From positions 1-64,000 of the forward strand of contig NZ_WHJG01000017.1 in assembly GCF_011682175.1 (NCBI RefSeq): a stretch of DNA of 64,000 nucleotides, in the 5' to 3' direction. The translations under genes were made by a program, and so were the position numbers. This document shows, piece after piece, positions 47,102-57,547 of this stretch; position 1 is the stretch's first letter, and the number at the start of each line of letters is the position of its first letter. The notes beneath the pieces are model-generated. The model had not been told where the DNA came from, did not search any database, and saw nothing but the letters and a program-made list of their open reading frames with translations. This DNA comes from Massilia frigida. GTDB taxonomy: Bacteria; Pseudomonadota; Gammaproteobacteria; Burkholderiales; Burkholderiaceae_D.

Positions 47102-47566
47102 ATGCATATCTACGGAACCAAGACGCGCCGCACCTCGATCGTCGCTACCGATTTTCTCAAGCGTAACGACAAGATGGCGGCCCTGCTGCCGACCGCGATG
47201 CGCATGGCCAGCCTGCAGAGCGATTGCGCCAAGGCGCTGCCGCCGATGTTCGGCAACTGCGACGTGCTCTCGTTCGAAGACGCGCGCCTGGTGCTGGCCG
47301 TGCCCAGTTCGGCCGTCGCGGCCAAGCTCAAACAGCAACTGCCCAAGCTGCAGGGGGCCCTGCAAAAGCGCGGCTGGCATATCGACGAGATCAAATTGAA
47401 AGTGCAGGTCACGCGCAGCATCGCGCCGGTGGTGCACACGCACCAGCTGATTTTGCCCGGCACGGCGCGCTCGGCGTTCGAGGCGCTGGGCGACGCCCTG
47501 CCCAAGACAAAGGCCAACGCCACCCTGATCGCCGCCGTCAAGGCGATGGCGGCGCGCCAGCGCTAG
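47102..47566 (+). CDS. DUF721 (DciA-like) family protein
   Basis: This 154-residue protein has a DUF721-type core (ALPPMFGNCDVLSFEDARLVLAVPSSAVAAKLKQQLPKL in pattern, with a short alpha/beta domain). The family includes DciA, a loader/partner of the replicative helicase DnaB in bacteria without DnaC. Its position beside secA and lpxC is the usual location of this gene in betaproteobacteria. The start codon is uncertain (ATG at 47102 or 47090) because no good ribosome site is visible. It is convergent with lpxC. Confidence 0.7.
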   Translation: MHIYGTKTRRTSIVATDFLKRNDKMAALLPTAMRMASLQSDCAKALPPMFGNCDVLSFEDARLVLAVPSSAVAAKLKQQLPKLQGALQKRGWHIDEIKLKVQVTRSIAPVVHTHQLILPGTARSAFEALGDALPKTKANATLIAAVKAMAARQR

Positions 47567-47629
47567 ACGGATTTGCGCTTGAATACCGTGGCCACAAGCA
47601 GTAAGACCGTCGCCCCCGCGCCAAGGCTT

Positions 47630-48565
47630 TTAGGTAAGCGCCCACTCGCGCGCCATCTGGCGCACGTACGAAGGCGGCGCGCTGCCGGGCTTTTCGAACG
47701 CCACGATCTCATAGGCGTCCGGATGCTTGAGCAGTTCAAGCAGCAGCAGGTTGTTGAGCGCATGGCCCGACTTGTGCGCCTCGTAGCCGGCCAGCAGCGG
47801 GTGCCCGACCAGGTACAAATCGCCGATCGCGTCGAGGATCTTGTGGCGCACGAACTCGTCGTCGTAGCGCAGGCCATCCGAATTGAGAATCCGGTACTCG
47901 TCCATCACGATCGCGTTTTCGAGCGACCCGCCGCGCGCCAGGCCCATGCCGCGCAGGCTTTCCACATCCTGCATGAAGCCGAAGGTGCGCGCGCGCGCCA
48001 CGTCGTGCACGTACGAGACGTCGCCAAAGTCGACAAACGCGCGCTGGGTCGTGCCATCGACCGCCGGATGGTTGAATTCAATGAAAAAATCGAGCTTGAA
48101 GCCGTCGTACGGGGTCAGGCGCGCCCATTTTTCGCTGGCGCCGCTGCCCTGGCGCACTTCCACGTCTTTCAGCACGCGGATGAATTTCTTCGCCCCGTCC
48201 TGCTCCTGCACGCCCGCCTGTTGCAGCAAAAAGACAAACGACGAGGCCGAGCCATCCATGATCGGAATCTCTTCGGCCGACACGTCCACGTACAGATTGT
48301 CGATCCCGAGCCCGGCGCAGGCCGACATCAGGTGCTCCACCGTGGACACGCGCGCATCGTCCTTGACCAGCACCGACGCCATGCGGGTGTCGCCCACCAC
48401 GCCCGCGCTGGCGGGGAACTCCACCACCGGGTCCAGGTCCACGCGGCGAAACACGATGCCGGTATCGATCGCGGCCGGGCGCAGGGTCAGTTCGACCTTG
48501 GTCCCGGAGTGCAGCCCCACGCCGACGGTGCGCACCAGTTGTTTGACGGTTCTTTGTTTTAACAT
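47630..48565 (-). CDS. lpxC: UDP-3-O-acyl-N-acetylglucosamine deacetylase LpxC
   Basis: This 311-residue zinc enzyme catalyses the committed step of lipid A synthesis. It begins [21 protein letters not shown]. Zinc ligands and catalytic residues sit in [24 protein letters not shown] and KSGHALNN, and [11 protein letters not shown] is typical. The ATG at 48565 is the family start; the open frame to 48688 is not conserved. It lies 43 bases past the DMT exporter gene on the same strand. Confidence 0.97.
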   Translation of the reverse strand: MLKQRTVKQLVRTVGVGLHSGTKVELTLRPAAIDTGIVFRRVDLDPVVEFPASAGVVGDTRMASVLVKDDARVSTVEHLMSACAGLGIDNLYVDVSAEEIPIMDGSASSFVFLLQQAGVQEQDGAKKFIRVLKDVEVRQGSGASEKWARLTPYDGFKLDFFIEFNHPAVDGTTQRAFVDFGDVSYVHDVARARTFGFMQDVESLRGMGLARGGSLENAIVMDEYRILNSDGLRYDDEFVRHKILDAIGDLYLVGHPLLAGYEAHKSGHALNNLLLLELLKHPDAYEIVAFEKPGSAPPSYVRQMAREWALT

Positions 48566-48608
48566 CTGGCGATTATAGCGAACTTGATGGGCCAGCGCTG
48601 CCGGGCCT

Positions 48609-49490
48609 CTAGGGGTGCTCGGCCTGCGCATGCGAGCGCTCGTGCCGCACCAGGTAGATGCCGCTGCCGATGATGATGGCCGCGCCAATGAGGGTGTAGC
48701 GGTCTGGCAGGGTACGCCACAGCATCCAGTCCAGCGCCACGCCCCAGGCCAGCCCGGAGTATTCGAACGGCGCCACGCGCGAAGCCTCGCCCGAATTGAA
48801 CGCTTCCGTGATCGCCAGCTGGCCCAGGAAGCCTGTCAGCGCCAGGCCGCACAACAGCCAGACGTCCTGGGCGCGCACCGCCACCCAGTTTGGCGCGGCC
48901 AGGGCCGATGCGCCGATGGCCAGGAACACCATCAGCCACAGCACCATGTGCTCGGCGCGGTCGGTGCGCCCGACGATGCGCGAGGTGATCGCCGACACCG
49001 CGTAGCAGGTGGCCGCGCCCAGCACCGCCAGCCCGCCCAGGGTCAGCATGCCGGTCCCGCTCGGGCGCAGCACTACCAGCACCCCACCCATGCCGACCGC
49101 AATGGCGATCCAGCGCGCCAGGTCGACCGACTCCTTAAGGAACACCACCGACAGCGCGGTAATGAGGGCCGGGGCGATAAAGAAGATCGAATACGCTTCG
49201 GCCAGCGACAGCTTGCGCAGGCCGAAGGCAAACAGCGCCAGCATCGTGATGCTCAGGGCCGCGCGCAGCAGATGCATCGGCCAGCGCACCTGCAGCGCCG
49301 TGCCGAACGCGCCGCGCCAGCCGACATAGGCAAACACCAGCGGCAGCGACGACAGCCCGCGCATGGCAGCCACCTGCAGCGCCGGATAATGCGCCGACAG
49401 CAGCTTGAGCGCCGTATCCATCAGCGAAAACATGACCACCGCGATCAGCATCGCGTAGATGGCGCGCAGGTTTCCGCCGCGCGCCGTCAC
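48609..49490 (-). CDS. DMT-superfamily (EamA) transporter
   Basis: This 293-residue protein of about ten transmembrane helices has two EamA repeats ([57 protein letters not shown]). It ends [16 protein letters not shown] on the cytoplasmic side. EamA carriers export metabolites or amino acids; the substrate is unknown here. The GTG start at 49490 overlaps the GNAT gene stop (GTGA), so translation is coupled. It is an extra gene between the conserved ftsZ and lpxC. Confidence 0.88.
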   Translation of the reverse strand: MTARGGNLRAIYAMLIAVVMFSLMDTALKLLSAHYPALQVAAMRGLSSLPLVFAYVGWRGAFGTALQVRWPMHLLRAALSITMLALFAFGLRKLSLAEAYSIFFIAPALITALSVVFLKESVDLARWIAIAVGMGGVLVVLRPSGTGMLTLGGLAVLGAATCYAVSAITSRIVGRTDRAEHMVLWLMVFLAIGASALAAPNWVAVRAQDVWLLCGLALTGFLGQLAITEAFNSGEASRVAPFEYSGLAWGVALDWMLWRTLPDRYTLIGAAIIIGSGIYLVRHERSHAQAEHP

Positions 49491-49936
49491 AGGCGCTTGA
49501 CCATGAACAGGCTGAGCGGGTCCGGCTGGTAGTCGCCGAACGGCGCGCAGCGGATAAAGCCGTCGCGCTCATACAGGCCGATGGCTTCGGGCTGGCTGAT
49601 GCCGGTTTCGAGCTTCAAGCAAGGCAAGCCAGCGGCGGCGGCGCGCTGCGCGATCTCGGCCAGCAGCTTGCCGCCCACGCCCTTGCCGCGCTGGGCCGGA
49701 TCGACGTACATGCGTTTGACTTCGCCGTAGCCGCCCCGGTCGACATAAGCGCCGCAGCCAAGCGCGCGGCCGTCAGGATCGCGCGCGACCAGGAACACCA
49801 CATCGGATTGGGTCAGCGAGTCGACATCCATCAAATGGTTGCTCTCGGCCGGATAGAGGCCGGCAAAATAGGCGTCCAGCCGTTCGAGCATGGCGATGAT
49901 GTCTGGCTGGCGCGGGGTTTCGGTTTGAATATGCAT
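49487..49936 (-). CDS. GNAT-family N-acetyltransferase
   Basis: This 149-residue acetyltransferase has the GNAT acetyl-CoA loop VKRMYVDPAQRGKGVGGKLL and the C-terminal LKLETGISQPEAIGLYERDGF with [16 protein letters not shown]. The same C-terminal pattern is common in small GNAT enzymes of unknown substrate. The ATG at 49936 is the first that fits the domain. The peroxiredoxin terminator (49945-49967) lies immediately upstream, leaving little room for a promoter, so low read-through may feed this gene. Confidence 0.88.
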   Translation of the reverse strand: MHIQTETPRQPDIIAMLERLDAYFAGLYPAESNHLMDVDSLTQSDVVFLVARDPDGRALGCGAYVDRGGYGEVKRMYVDPAQRGKGVGGKLLAEIAQRAAAAGLPCLKLETGISQPEAIGLYERDGFIRCAPFGDYQPDPLSLFMVKRL

Positions 49937-49944
49937 GGCGATGT

Positions 49945-49967
49945 AAAAAACGGCGCCGCGGCGCCGT
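49945..49967 (-). terminator. Intrinsic terminator of the peroxiredoxin gene
   Basis: ACGGCGCC-GC-GGCGCCGT is a perfect palindrome, followed on the minus strand by six T residues (49950-49945). It ends the peroxiredoxin transcript 27 bases past its stop, just before the GNAT start. Confidence 0.85.
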
Positions 49968-49994
49968 CTTTGCGGAAATGGTTCCGGGTTGGTT

Positions 49995-50501
49995 TTAAGC
50001 GACTTGCTTGAGCAGCGTTTCGGCGTTCGACACTTCAAACGCACCGCCCTGCTCCACGTTGAGCTGCTTGACGACGCCGTCGTCGACCAGCAGCGAGTAG
50101 CGCTGCGAGCGCGTGCCCATGCCGAACTTCGAGAAGTCCGCATCCAGGCCCAGTACCTTGCTGTAGGCGGCGTTACCGTCGGCCATCATGCGCACGATGC
50201 CGGTGGCTTTCTGGTCGCGGCCCCAGGCGCCCATGACGAAAGCGTCATTGACCGAGATGCACCAGATTTCATCGACGCCCTTGGCTTTGAGTTCGTCGGC
50301 CAGCTTGACGTAGCCCGGCACGTGCTGTGCGGAGCAGGTCGGGGTGTAGGCGCCCGGCAGGCCGAAGATCGCGATCTTCTTGCCCTTGGCCAGATCAGCT
50401 ACCTGGAAGGTATTCGGGCCAAGCGAGCAGCCTTCGGTTTCGGTCTCGACGAATTCAGAGAGGGTGCCTTCAGGCAGGCGGTCGCCGATTTTAATAGTCA
50501 T
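49995..50501 (-). CDS. Peroxiredoxin (Prx5-like)
   Basis: This 168-residue thiol peroxidase has the Prx5 active-site motif PGAYTPTCS with peroxidatic Cys56, followed by HVPGYVKLADELKAKGVDEIWC. A further Cys in IWCISVND might serve in resolution. It reduces hydrogen peroxide and organic peroxides using a thiol partner such as glutaredoxin or thioredoxin. The ATG at 50501 has GGAG upstream, and an ATG at 50513 would place the ribosome site inside the gene. A peroxiredoxin next to ftsZ and lpxC is typical of this bacterial group. Confidence 0.92.
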   Translation of the reverse strand: MTIKIGDRLPEGTLSEFVETETEGCSLGPNTFQVADLAKGKKIAIFGLPGAYTPTCSAQHVPGYVKLADELKAKGVDEIWCISVNDAFVMGAWGRDQKATGIVRMMADGNAAYSKVLGLDADFSKFGMGTRSQRYSLLVDDGVVKQLNVEQGGAFEVSNAETLLKQVA

Positions 50502-50619
50502 TCGAGGCTCCATAGTATGAGGTTGATAAGACGGCTAGTATGCCTGATCCTGATCGACCTTGCAGGCTGGCGCCTCCCTGGCGCGCGGCCGTGCCGTTCG
50601 CGCGCGGAAAAAACGGCGT

Positions 50620-50644
50620 AAAAAAAGCCGGGTTCTCCCCGGCT
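50620..50644 (-). terminator. Intrinsic terminator of ftsZ / dcw cluster
   Basis: AGCCGGG and CCCGGCT form a 7-bp stem with a 5-base loop, followed on the minus strand by seven T residues (50626-50620). It lies 21 bases past the ftsZ stop and closes the dcw cluster. Confidence 0.88.
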
Positions 50645-50664
50645 TCTTCAACACTGCGGTCCGA

Positions 50665-51870
50665 TCAATCGGCTTGCTTGCGCAGGAACGCCGGGATGTC
50701 GTAGGTTTCCACGCCATTGCGCTGCATCGCCTGCACCTGCTCGGACGCCTGCTCGCGGCGCCACACGGCTGGCTGCTTCATGCCTTCCATCGCATGGCCG
50801 CTGGCCGCGCCGGCACCCATCGACACGCCCACGGTGGCGCCCACGCCGCCGGCCGACATCATCGGACCGTTGTGGGTACCGGTGCGCAGCATCGGCTGCT
50901 GGACCAGCTGCATGGCCTTCTTGGCCTTGCCCAGGCCGGTCGCGACGACGGTCACGCGGATATCGTCGCCCATGTCGTCGTCGTACGCGATACCCTGCGC
51001 GATCGATGCATCGGGCGCCGCAAACGCGCGCACCGCCGCCATGACTTCCTTGATCTCTTTACCCTTGAGACCACGGCTGGCGGTGACGTTGACCAGCACG
51101 CCGCGCGCACCCGACAGGTCGATCCCGTCGAGCAGCGGCGACGCGACTGCCTGCTCGGCCGCGATGCGCGCGCGATCGACGCCGCTGGCGGTCGCGGTGC
51201 CCATCATGGCCTTGCCCTGCTCGCCCATGATGGTCTTGACGTCGTTGAAGTCGACGTTGATATGGCCCGGCACGTTGATGATCTCGGCGATACCGGCCAC
51301 CGCGTTGTTGAGCACATCATCGGCGTGGCGCATCCACTCGATCATGCTTTCGTCTTCGTAGATCTCTTCCAGCTTTTCGTTCAGGATGATGATCAGCGAA
51401 TCGACGTGCTGCGACAGTTCTTCCAGCCCGCTCTCGGCCACGTCCATGCACTTCTGGCCTTCGTACGAGAATGGCTTCGAGACCACGGCCACCGTCAGCG
51501 CGCCGAGCGACTTGGCGATTTCGGCCACGATCGGTGCTGCGCCGGTACCGGTGCCGCCGCCCATGCCGGCCGCGATAAAGACCATGTGCGCGCCGCGCAG
51601 CGCGTCTTCAATGCGCGCGCGCGATTCTTCGGCCAGCTGGCGGCCGACGGTCGGCTTCATGCCGGCGCCCAGGCCCGACTCGCCGATCTGGATGATGTTG
51701 TGGGCGCTCGACGCGGCCAGTGCCTGCGAATCGGTATTGGCCGCGATGAATTCAACGCCCGACACGCCCTTGTTAATCATGTGTTGAACCGCATTGCCAC
51801 CTGCTCCGCCGACGCCGACGACCTTGATGACGGTTCCTAGTGCTGCGTTATCGACCATATCAAACTCCAT
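50665..51870 (-). CDS. ftsZ: Cell division GTPase FtsZ
   Basis: This 401-residue tubulin homologue forms the division ring. It has IKVVGVGGAGGNAV, the GTP signature GMGGGTGTG at 102-110, the synergy-loop region and the conserved C-terminal peptide DIPAFLRKQAD that binds FtsA and ZipA. The 130-base gap before it (51871-52000) is the place for an ftsZ-specific promoter. It is the last gene of the dcw cluster. Confidence 0.98.
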   Translation of the reverse strand: MEFDMVDNAALGTVIKVVGVGGAGGNAVQHMINKGVSGVEFIAANTDSQALAASSAHNIIQIGESGLGAGMKPTVGRQLAEESRARIEDALRGAHMVFIAAGMGGGTGTGAAPIVAEIAKSLGALTVAVVSKPFSYEGQKCMDVAESGLEELSQHVDSLIIILNEKLEEIYEDESMIEWMRHADDVLNNAVAGIAEIINVPGHINVDFNDVKTIMGEQGKAMMGTATASGVDRARIAAEQAVASPLLDGIDLSGARGVLVNVTASRGLKGKEIKEVMAAVRAFAAPDASIAQGIAYDDDMGDDIRVTVVATGLGKAKKAMQLVQQPMLRTGTHNGPMMSAGGVGATVGVSMGAGAASGHAMEGMKQPAVWRREQASEQVQAMQRNGVETYDIPAFLRKQAD

Positions 51871-52000
51871 GATGAACTCCTAATCAAAGTGCGGTTTCCA
51901 AGCGCCAGGACTCATAGTCGTATGAAACCTGGAGGTTGAAAACTGCGTTAACCGTTAAATAACAAGAACCCGTGTGCGTATCATTCCAAACTGTGCCGAC

Positions 52001-53233
52001 TTAAAAATTCCCTAAAAACCATTCCTTCATGCGCTGCCAGACCGCTTTCACCGAGCCATCCTGGCGCGTCACGATATGCCCGCGCAGATACTGCTTCTTC
52101 GCTTCGAGCAGCAGCCCGAGCACCGTCGCGTAGCGCGGACTGCGCACCACGTCGGCCAGCTGGCCGCGGTAATCCGGCGTGCCAAGGCGCGCCGGCTTGA
52201 GGAAAATATCTTCCGCCATTTCGACCATGCCCGGCATGATCGCGGTACCGCCGGTGAGCACGATGCCCGACGAGAGCACGCCCTCATAGCCCGACTCGCG
52301 CACCACCTGGTGCACCATCGCGAACAATTCCTCGACGCGCGGCTCGATCACCGCCGCCAGCGCCTGGCGCGACAGGTTGCGCGGACCGCGGTCACCCAGT
52401 CCCGGCACTTCGAGCGACTCGTGCGGGTCGGCCAGCACCTGCTTGGCGACGCCATAGCGGATCTTGATCTCTTCGGCTTCGGAAGTGGGCGTGCGCAGCG
52501 CCATGGCGATGTCGTTGGTGATCTGGTCGCCGGCAATCGGAATGACCGCCGTATGCCGGATCGCGCCGTCGGAGAACACCGCAATGTCGGTGGTGCCGCC
52601 GCCAATGTCGATCAGCACCACGCCCAGTTCTTTCTCATCGAGCGTGAGCACCGCGTCGGCCGAAGCCATCGGCTGCAAGATCAGGTCCGACACTTCAAGG
52701 CCGCAGCGGCGCACGCACTTTACAATGTTTTGTACCGCCGATACCGCACCGGTGACAATATGCACCCGCACTTCCAGGCGGATGCCGCTCATGCCGATCG
52801 GTTCGCGCACGTCTTCCTGGCTGTCGACGATGAATTCCTGCGGCACCGTGTGCAGCAACTGCTGGTCGGTCGGGATATTGACCGCCTTGGCCGTTTCGAT
52901 CACGCGCGCCACGTCGGTGGCCGTCACTTCCTTGTCCTTGATCGCGACCATGCCGCTCGAATTGAACGAGCGGATATGGCTGCCGGCGATGCCCGCGTAC
53001 ACATTGCGGATTTTGCAGTCGGCCATCAGCTCTGCTTCCTCGAGCGCGCGCTGGATCGATTCGACGGTCGCCTCGATATTGACGACCACCCCTTTTTTCA
53101 GTCCGCGCGACTCGTGCTGACCCAGTCCGATCACCTCGTGGCGCCCGTCGGACATCACCTCGGCCACCACGGCCACCACTTTCGAGGTACCGATATCGAG
53201 GCCGACGATCAGGTTTTTCGCGTCTTTTGTCAT
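52001..53233 (-). CDS. ftsA: Cell division protein FtsA
   Basis: This 410-residue actin-like protein tethers FtsZ to the membrane. The N-terminal phosphate loop IVGLDIGTSKVVAVVAE, IDIGGGTTDIAVF and LTGGTAIMPGM are the nucleotide motifs. The C-terminal amphipathic helix VWQRMKEWFLGNF targets the membrane. The start ATG is ten bases after ftsQ, consistent with coupled expression. Confidence 0.98.
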   Translation of the reverse strand: MTKDAKNLIVGLDIGTSKVVAVVAEVMSDGRHEVIGLGQHESRGLKKGVVVNIEATVESIQRALEEAELMADCKIRNVYAGIAGSHIRSFNSSGMVAIKDKEVTATDVARVIETAKAVNIPTDQQLLHTVPQEFIVDSQEDVREPIGMSGIRLEVRVHIVTGAVSAVQNIVKCVRRCGLEVSDLILQPMASADAVLTLDEKELGVVLIDIGGGTTDIAVFSDGAIRHTAVIPIAGDQITNDIAMALRTPTSEAEEIKIRYGVAKQVLADPHESLEVPGLGDRGPRNLSRQALAAVIEPRVEELFAMVHQVVRESGYEGVLSSGIVLTGGTAIMPGMVEMAEDIFLKPARLGTPDYRGQLADVVRSPRYATVLGLLLEAKKQYLRGHIVTRQDGSVKAVWQRMKEWFLGNF

Positions 53234-53243
53234 GTGCTGTCGC

Positions 53244-54083
53244 CTACTGTCTTTGCTTTGTCTTGCTGCTGGTTGATCTGCTGTTCGGTTTTACTGCTTT
53301 TTTTACTGCCGCATTGACAGGCTTGTGCGGATCGCTCGGCAGCACCAGCGCGGCGGCGGAAAGCGCCAGGCCGTTCTGATACCGCATGTCGATCGTGTCG
53401 ATGCCATCCTGCAGGCGGCTGGCCAGTTGCGGATAAATCCCCACCAGCCGCTGCACCCGCTTCTTCAGCGTCGTCTTGTCCTGCTCCCGTCCCAGCGCCA
53501 CGCTCATGCCGTTATCAAGTTTCACGGTCCATGCGTAACGGCTCGACAGGTCCAGCTTTTCCGGCACCAGCGCGACCGGCGAAAACAGCGCGCGCAACTC
53601 CAGAAACCGCGCCAGCACTTCCTTCTCGCTGCCTTCCGGCCCGTCCAGCGCCGGCAGCGGATGATCCTCGTCCGCCTCGGCCAGGTTGGCGGTAAATACA
53701 TCGCCCTTGACCGACAACAGGCGCCCATCCTCGCCCCAGGTGCCGAGCGCTTCGTGCTCCTCGACTTCCACGATCAGCTGGTCCGGCCATTCGCGCCGCA
53801 CCTTGGCCCGCCTGACCCAGGGTACCGCTTCGAAGGCGGTGCGCACCTGTTCCAGGTTGGTCGTGAAAAAATTACCCTTGATGCGGCCTACCACGCCGGC
53901 GCGCAAGGTGAGCTTGTTCACGTGCTTCAGTTCCATTCCATACACGCTGTCGACCCGCACCGTGCGCAGGGTGAACATCGGCAGCTGCGACAACCACCAC
54001 ACGGCCGACGCGAGGCAGGCGATCACCACCGCGGCCATCAGGCCGCTCGCGCTTGCGTTCAAAGCTCTTACGTCATGCCACAT
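53244..54083 (-). CDS. ftsQ: Cell division protein FtsQ
   Basis: This 279-residue bitopic membrane protein has a short cytoplasmic part and one transmembrane helix (about 12-32). A POTRA domain follows (FTLRTVRVDSVYGMEL, WVRRAKVRREWPDQLIVEVEEHEALGTW in pattern), then the FtsQ C-terminal domain. It links early and late divisome proteins (FtsB/FtsL). The basic C-terminal tail is lysine-rich. It lies seven bases after ddl. Confidence 0.95.
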   Translation of the reverse strand: MWHDVRALNASASGLMAAVVIACLASAVWWLSQLPMFTLRTVRVDSVYGMELKHVNKLTLRAGVVGRIKGNFFTTNLEQVRTAFEAVPWVRRAKVRREWPDQLIVEVEEHEALGTWGEDGRLLSVKGDVFTANLAEADEDHPLPALDGPEGSEKEVLARFLELRALFSPVALVPEKLDLSSRYAWTVKLDNGMSVALGREQDKTTLKKRVQRLVGIYPQLASRLQDGIDTIDMRYQNGLALSAAALVLPSDPHKPVNAAVKKAVKPNSRSTSSKTKQRQ

Positions 54084-54090
54084 TACTGTA

Positions 54091-55059
54091 TTAACCCTGG
54101 CCCTGGGCCATTTTCAAGCGTGCCGAACGCACAATCTCGACACACAGGTCTTCATAGCTGATACCCAGCGCGCGCGCCGCCATCGGCACCAGCGAATGGC
54201 TGGTCATGCCCGGCGAGGTATTGACCTCGATCAGGAACGGCTTGTTGTCGCTGGCGCGCAGCAGCACATCGACCCTGCCCCAGCCTTCGCAATCGACGGC
54301 GCGGTAGGCTTCCACCGCAAGACGCGCCACTTCCGCGCTGGTCGCTTGGTCCAGCGCAGCCGGGCAAATATACTTGGTGTCGTCCGTAAAATACTTGTTC
54401 TGGTAATCGTAATTGCCATCCGGGGCCACGATTTCGACGATCGGCAGCGCGCGCGCGCTCGCGCCGCGTCCCAGCACCGCCACCGTCAGTTCGCGCCCGG
54501 TGACGAATTCCTCGGCCAGCACCACTTCGTCGAAACCGGCCGCCACATCGTAGGCCGCCTTGAAATCGGCGGCGGCGCGCACCTTGGTGATGCCCACGCT
54601 CGAGCCTTCGTGGGGCGGCTTGACGATCAGCGGCAGGCCAAGCTGCTCAACCACCTGCGCCAGGTCGGTATCGGCGGCCAGCGCGGCGTAGCGCGGCGTC
54701 GGCAGGCCGCGCATCAGCCAGATCATCTTGGTGTAGATCTTGTCCATGGCAATCGCGCACGCCATCACGCCGCTGCCGGTGTAAGGAATGCCGAGCTGTT
54801 CGAGCGCGCCCTGCAGGGTGCCGTCTTCGCCGTAGCGGCCGTGCAGCGCGATGAACACGCGGTCGAATTCCTCGGCCGCCAGTTCGGCGATGCTGCGCTG
54901 GCCCGTGTCGAACGGATGGGCGTCGATGCCCTTGCTCTGGAGCGCCTTGAGCACGCCGGTGCCCGACATGATCGACACGTCGCGTTCGGCCGAACGGCCG
55001 CCGAACAGCACGCCCACTTTGCCCAGTGCGGCCGCGTCGCCGGAATTAAATACACTCAT
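54091..55059 (-). CDS. ddl: D-alanine--D-alanine ligase
   Basis: This 322-residue ATP-grasp enzyme has VGVLFGGRSAERDVS, HGRYGEDGTLQG, the ATP-grasp loop KPPHEGSSVGI and the metal/ADP site EVNTSPGMTSHSLVP. It joins two D-Ala for the peptidoglycan pentapeptide. The ATG at 55059 follows the murC stop by two bases, with a GAGG ribosome site inside murC. An in-frame TTG (55065) upstream is less likely. Confidence 0.97.
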   Translation of the reverse strand: MSVFNSGDAAALGKVGVLFGGRSAERDVSIMSGTGVLKALQSKGIDAHPFDTGQRSIAELAAEEFDRVFIALHGRYGEDGTLQGALEQLGIPYTGSGVMACAIAMDKIYTKMIWLMRGLPTPRYAALAADTDLAQVVEQLGLPLIVKPPHEGSSVGITKVRAAADFKAAYDVAAGFDEVVLAEEFVTGRELTVAVLGRGASARALPIVEIVAPDGNYDYQNKYFTDDTKYICPAALDQATSAEVARLAVEAYRAVDCEGWGRVDVLLRASDNKPFLIEVNTSPGMTSHSLVPMAARALGISYEDLCVEIVRSARLKMAQGQG

Positions 55060-55061
55060 GC

Positions 55062-56453
55062 TCAAGCCTCCACAGGGGTAATCAGTTTATTCGGAACGCC
55101 GCTGATCGAGCCGGCACCCATGGTGATGACGACGTCGCCGTCGCGCACCACGTTCATGATGGCGGCCGGCATGTCGGCGATCGCCTCGACAAAAATCGGC
55201 TCGATCTTGCCGCCCACGCGCAGCGCATGCGCCAGCGCGCGGCCATCGGCGGCCACCACGTGCGCTTCACCGGCGGCATACACTTCGGACAGCAGCAGCA
55301 CGTCGGGCGTGCCGAGCACCTTGACGAAGTCCTCGAACAGGTCGCGCGTGCGCGAATAGCGGTGCGGCTGGAAGGCCAGCACGATGCGGCGGCCCGGGTA
55401 GGCGCCCCGCGCGGCGGCCAGCGTCACTTCCGTCTCGACCGGGTGGTGGCCGAAATCGTCCACCAGCGCGAAGCTGCCGCCGCCGGGAATACTGATGTCG
55501 CCGTAGCGCGTGAAGCGCCGGCCCACGCCGTGGAACTCCGCCAGGCCCTGCTGGGTCGCACTGTCGTCGATGCCGATTTCGCGCGCGATGGCAATCGCCG
55601 AACAGGCATTCTGCACATTATGCATGCCGGGCTGGTTGAGGATGAACTGTGTATCCGGATAGCCTTCCTGGACCACCGTGAAATGCATCTGCAGGCCGAT
55701 GGCGCTGGCATTGACCGCGCGCACCTGGGCCGCTTCGGAAAAGCCGTAGGTCGTGATCGGCTTGGTCACGAACGGAATGATGTCGCGCACATGCTGGTCG
55801 TCGATGCACAGCATCACGCGGCCATAGAACGGCAGGCGGTGCGTGAAGTGCACGAAAGCCTGCTTGAGCTTTTCAAAATCGTGCTCGTAGGTTTCCATGT
55901 GATCGGCGTCGATATTGGTGATCACTTCGATCATCGGCGTCAGGTTCAGGAACGAGGCGTCCGATTCATCGGCTTCGGCCACGATGTATTCGCCGGTTCC
56001 CAGCTTGGCGTTGGCGCCGGCGCTGTTCAGGCGTCCGCCGATGACAAAGGTCGGATCGAGCCCGCCCTGGGCCAGCACCGAGGCCACCAGGCTGGTGGTG
56101 GTGGTCTTGCCGTGGGTACCGGCGATGGCGATACCGCGCTTCAAGCGCATCAATTCACCGAGCATAATCGCGCGCGGCACAATGGGAATCTGCGCTGCGC
56201 GCGCCGCCACCACTTCCGGATTGTCGTCTTTGACGGCGGTCGAGGTGACCACGGCGTCGGCGCCGAGGATATTGTCGGCGGCGTGGCCGAGCATGACCTG
56301 CGCGCCCAGGCTGGCCAGGCGCTGGCTGGCCGCGTTGCTGCCCAGGTCCGAGCCGGACACGCTGTAGCCGAGGTTGAGCAGCACTTCGGCGATGCCGCTC
56401 ATGCCGCTGCCGCCGATGCCGACGAAGTGAATGTTCTTGATTTTATGTTTCAT
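55062..56453 (-). CDS. murC: UDP-N-acetylmuramate--L-alanine ligase
   Basis: This 463-residue Mur ligase has an N-terminal UDP-binding Rossmann motif ([16 protein letters not shown]) and the ATP loop [10 protein letters not shown] at 111-120. [22 protein letters not shown] and [12 protein letters not shown] complete the family set. It adds the first peptide residue to UDP-MurNAc. The start overlaps the murG stop by four bases (ATGA). Confidence 0.98.
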   Translation of the reverse strand: MKHKIKNIHFVGIGGSGMSGIAEVLLNLGYSVSGSDLGSNAASQRLASLGAQVMLGHAADNILGADAVVTSTAVKDDNPEVVAARAAQIPIVPRAIMLGELMRLKRGIAIAGTHGKTTTTSLVASVLAQGGLDPTFVIGGRLNSAGANAKLGTGEYIVAEADESDASFLNLTPMIEVITNIDADHMETYEHDFEKLKQAFVHFTHRLPFYGRVMLCIDDQHVRDIIPFVTKPITTYGFSEAAQVRAVNASAIGLQMHFTVVQEGYPDTQFILNQPGMHNVQNACSAIAIAREIGIDDSATQQGLAEFHGVGRRFTRYGDISIPGGGSFALVDDFGHHPVETEVTLAAARGAYPGRRIVLAFQPHRYSRTRDLFEDFVKVLGTPDVLLLSEVYAAGEAHVVAADGRALAHALRVGGKIEPIFVEAIADMPAAIMNVVRDGDVVITMGAGSISGVPNKLITPVEA

Positions 56454-57547
56454 GTTCTTGTTTCAATTCTGTCTGTCGATCCTGCCAGTTGTTCGAGTAC
56501 ATCCGCGATTGCTTCATTGGCGTTGCGCTTGCCGGCCGCCAGCGCGGCGGTCGCCATGGTGCGGCAGGCGTCGCGGCTAAGGCCTTGCAGCAGCTGCGCC
56601 ACGCGCTGCGCGCTCAATTCCGTTTGCGGCAAATGGATTGCCGCCTTTTGTTTTTCCATCCACTGCGCATTGTCGCGCTGGTGGCTGGTGGTGCTGGCCA
56701 TGAACGGCACCAGCACGCTGGCCACCCCCGCCGCCGTCAGTTCCGACACCGTGATCGCGCCGGCGCGGCAGATCACCACGTCGGCGGCAGCGTAGGCGCC
56801 GGCCATGTCGTCGATGAAGTCGACCACGTCGGCCGTCACGCCGGCCTTGGCATACGCCTCGCGCAGCGCATCGATATTCTTCTTGCCCGACTGGTGTGTC
56901 ACGTGCGGACGCTGTTCTTCGGGCAGCAGCGCCAGCGCGGCCGGCACGCTGTCGTTCAATACCCTGGCGCCCAGGCTGCCGCCGACCACTAGGATGCGCA
57001 GCGCGCCGCTGCGGCCCGCGAAGCGCTGCGGCGGCGGCGTCATGGCCAGGATTTCCTTGCGTACCGGGTTGCCGGTGACGATGGCCTTGGCGGCGGCGCT
57101 GCCGAAATCGGCGGGAAAGCCGAACATCACTTTGCTGGCCAGCGGCGCGAGCGTCTTGTTGGACAACAGCAGCGCCGCGTCGGCATTGACCAGCGCCAGC
57201 GGCACGCCGGCAAAACGCGCCATCATGCCGCCCGGGACGCACACGTAGCCGCCCATGCCGAGCACCACGTCCGGCTTGCGCTGCCTGATGAAGCGCCGGC
57301 AAGCCGCGAAACTGGCCACCATCTTGAACGCACCCGTCACGCTGTGCTTCAGGCCCTTGCCGCGCATGCCCGAAAAATCGATGCTGTCGATCGCGATGCC
57401 GCTCTTGGGCACGAGATCCTGCTCCATGCCGTGCGAGGTTCCGAGCCAGCTCACGTCCCAGCCGCGCTGGCGCATGGTCTGGGCGATCGCGATCCCCGGG
57501 AAAATATGCCCGCCGGTGCCGGCCGCCATGATCATCAAACGCTTCAT
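56450..57547 (-). CDS. murG: UDP-N-acetylglucosamine transferase MurG
   Basis: This 365-residue membrane-associated glycosyltransferase (GT-B fold) turns lipid I into lipid II. The N-terminal [29 protein letters not shown] and the C-terminal donor site [16 protein letters not shown] with VPFMAST are diagnostic. It overlaps ftsW by four bases. Confidence 0.98.
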   Translation of the reverse strand: MKRLMIMAAGTGGHIFPGIAIAQTMRQRGWDVSWLGTSHGMEQDLVPKSGIAIDSIDFSGMRGKGLKHSVTGAFKMVASFAACRRFIRQRKPDVVLGMGGYVCVPGGMMARFAGVPLALVNADAALLLSNKTLAPLASKVMFGFPADFGSAAAKAIVTGNPVRKEILAMTPPPQRFAGRSGALRILVVGGSLGARVLNDSVPAALALLPEEQRPHVTHQSGKKNIDALREAYAKAGVTADVVDFIDDMAGAYAAADVVICRAGAITVSELTAAGVASVLVPFMASTTSHQRDNAQWMEKQKAAIHLPQTELSAQRVAQLLQGLSRDACRTMATAALAAGKRNANEAIADVLEQLAGSTDRIETRT